Source of the DNA: Anaerobacillus sp. CMMVII
GTDB lineage: Bacteria; Bacillota; Bacilli; Bacillales; Anaerobacillaceae
DNA length: 64,000 nucleotides
Assembly (NCBI RefSeq): GCF_025377685.1
Contig: NZ_JACEHK010000017.1
Coordinates: forward strand, 1-64,000
Reading direction: 5' to 3'
In this document: positions 63,570 through 64,000 of the stretch, in pieces
How the letters are laid out: every line of letters starts with the position of its first letter
Position numbering within the stretch: position 1 is the first letter of the stretch
Position numbers and translations under genes: made by a program
The notes under the pieces: model-generated
The model's input: only the letters and a program-made list of their open reading frames with translations
Told to the model about the DNA's origin: nothing
Database searches by the model: none

Positions 63570-64000
63570 ATGAATAGTTTAGTAAAAGAAAGAAATTTGT
63601 ACCTAATTGTCTACCGATTGTCTCTGTGCTTACTAATTTTTTTATTCTATGGCACTTATTTTAGTACATATGGCTTACTAATCATCTCGGTGGGACTGAT
63701 TATAAACATAGCTTTTTATTGTTTAATTTTCTTTCAAATAGAGAAGCGTTACCTATATCTATTACTTATAATTGATCTCTCTTTAAATTTCGTATTGGTT
63801 AGTAGTACTGGACAAATTACTAGTCCATTTATGATCTATTTGTTGTCATCGCTTATTTTTGCAAACTTTTATTATTCTGGTAAGAAATTTTATTTTTTTG
63901 CATTAATCTATATCATTGTTTGTACGCAGCTACCATTAGTAGTCTCAGAGGAATTATTACCGGTTAATGTTCATTTTCAGCTAGTTCTTGTCATGCTTTC
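63570..64000 (+). CDS. Membrane sensor protein, N-terminal part (cut by window end)
   Basis: The ATG at 63570 follows AGGGGAAATT, and 143 residues are visible without a stop. The segment is five or six membrane helices (YRLSLCLLIFLFYGTYF, IISVGLIINIAFYCLIFF, LYLLLIIDLSLNFVLV) with a loop SSTGQITSPFMIYLLSS, a pattern seen at the N terminus of membrane histidine kinases. Catalytic domains, if any, lie outside the window, so the kinase call is inference. Confidence 0.55.
   Translation, partial: MNSLVKERNLYLIVYRLSLCLLIFLFYGTYFSTYGLLIISVGLIINIAFYCLIFFQIEKRYLYLLLIIDLSLNFVLVSSTGQITSPFMIYLLSSLIFANFYYSGKKFYFFALIYIIVCTQLPLVVSEELLPVNVHFQLVLVML

Overview
The window reads as an origin-proximal chromosome segment of a low-GC, endospore-forming member of the Bacillaceae. 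The gene order parB - yyaC - yyzM - yyaE - ychF - rpsF/ssb/rpsR - yybS/gdpP/rplI - dnaB - purA - tRNAs - walRKHIJ - htrA - rlmH is the Bacillus subtilis order running away from oriC, and a perfect parS site lies inside parB. Spore-related genes (yyaC, a SPOCS/collagen spore-surface protein with a sigma-K-type promoter) and a dispersed Bacillaceae repeat agree with this. The species cannot be named from what I can see.

Layout. 1-7.2 kb: parB (cut by the window edge), a cysteine-desulfurase-like gene, DUF554, yyaC, a YkvI-like permease, yyzM and yyaE. 7.8-16.3 kb: ychF, the rpsF-ssb-rpsR operon, a KtrC-like K+ channel regulator, yybS-gdpP-rplI and dnaB. 16.6-19.1 kb: queCDEF behind a preQ1-I riboswitch. 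19.4-22.1 kb: PurR-controlled purA and six tRNA genes (Lys, Glu, fMet, Asp, Phe, Thr). 22.3-30.8 kb: a LysM/G5/M23 cell-wall hydrolase, walRKHIJ and an HtrA protease. 30.9-33.2 kb: a GltS-type transporter, a small CxxH/CxxC protein, a cluster of DnaA boxes and rlmH.

33.2-54.8 kb is accessory. A two-component system lies between direct repeats of the rlmH 3' end, as in SCC-type insertions. Next come a decayed ahpF, a glycosyltransferase cluster with shared TPR tails, an IS110-family element, a broken tyrosine recombinase, a roughly 1000-residue GPT-repeat collagen-like protein, degV, an orphan sensor kinase, a pirin remnant and a TPR-phosphotransferase gene. The glycosyltransferases and the Thr-rich collagen stalk probably work together on the spore surface. 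54.9-64 kb: a purine permease under PurR plus a guanine-type riboswitch, a secreted SGNH hydrolase, a Thr-rich secreted protein behind an unrecognised tandem pseudoknot RNA, a BCCT osmolyte transporter, three paralogous secreted coiled-coil proteins with their own signal peptidase, and the start of a membrane sensor gene.

Caution: about two dozen single-base deletions, nearly all in homopolymer runs, break otherwise normal genes, many of them core genes. This looks like sequencing or assembly error, not biology. Such genes are given here as one CDS with the break noted; only ahpF, the pirin remnant and the recombinase look decayed for other reasons.
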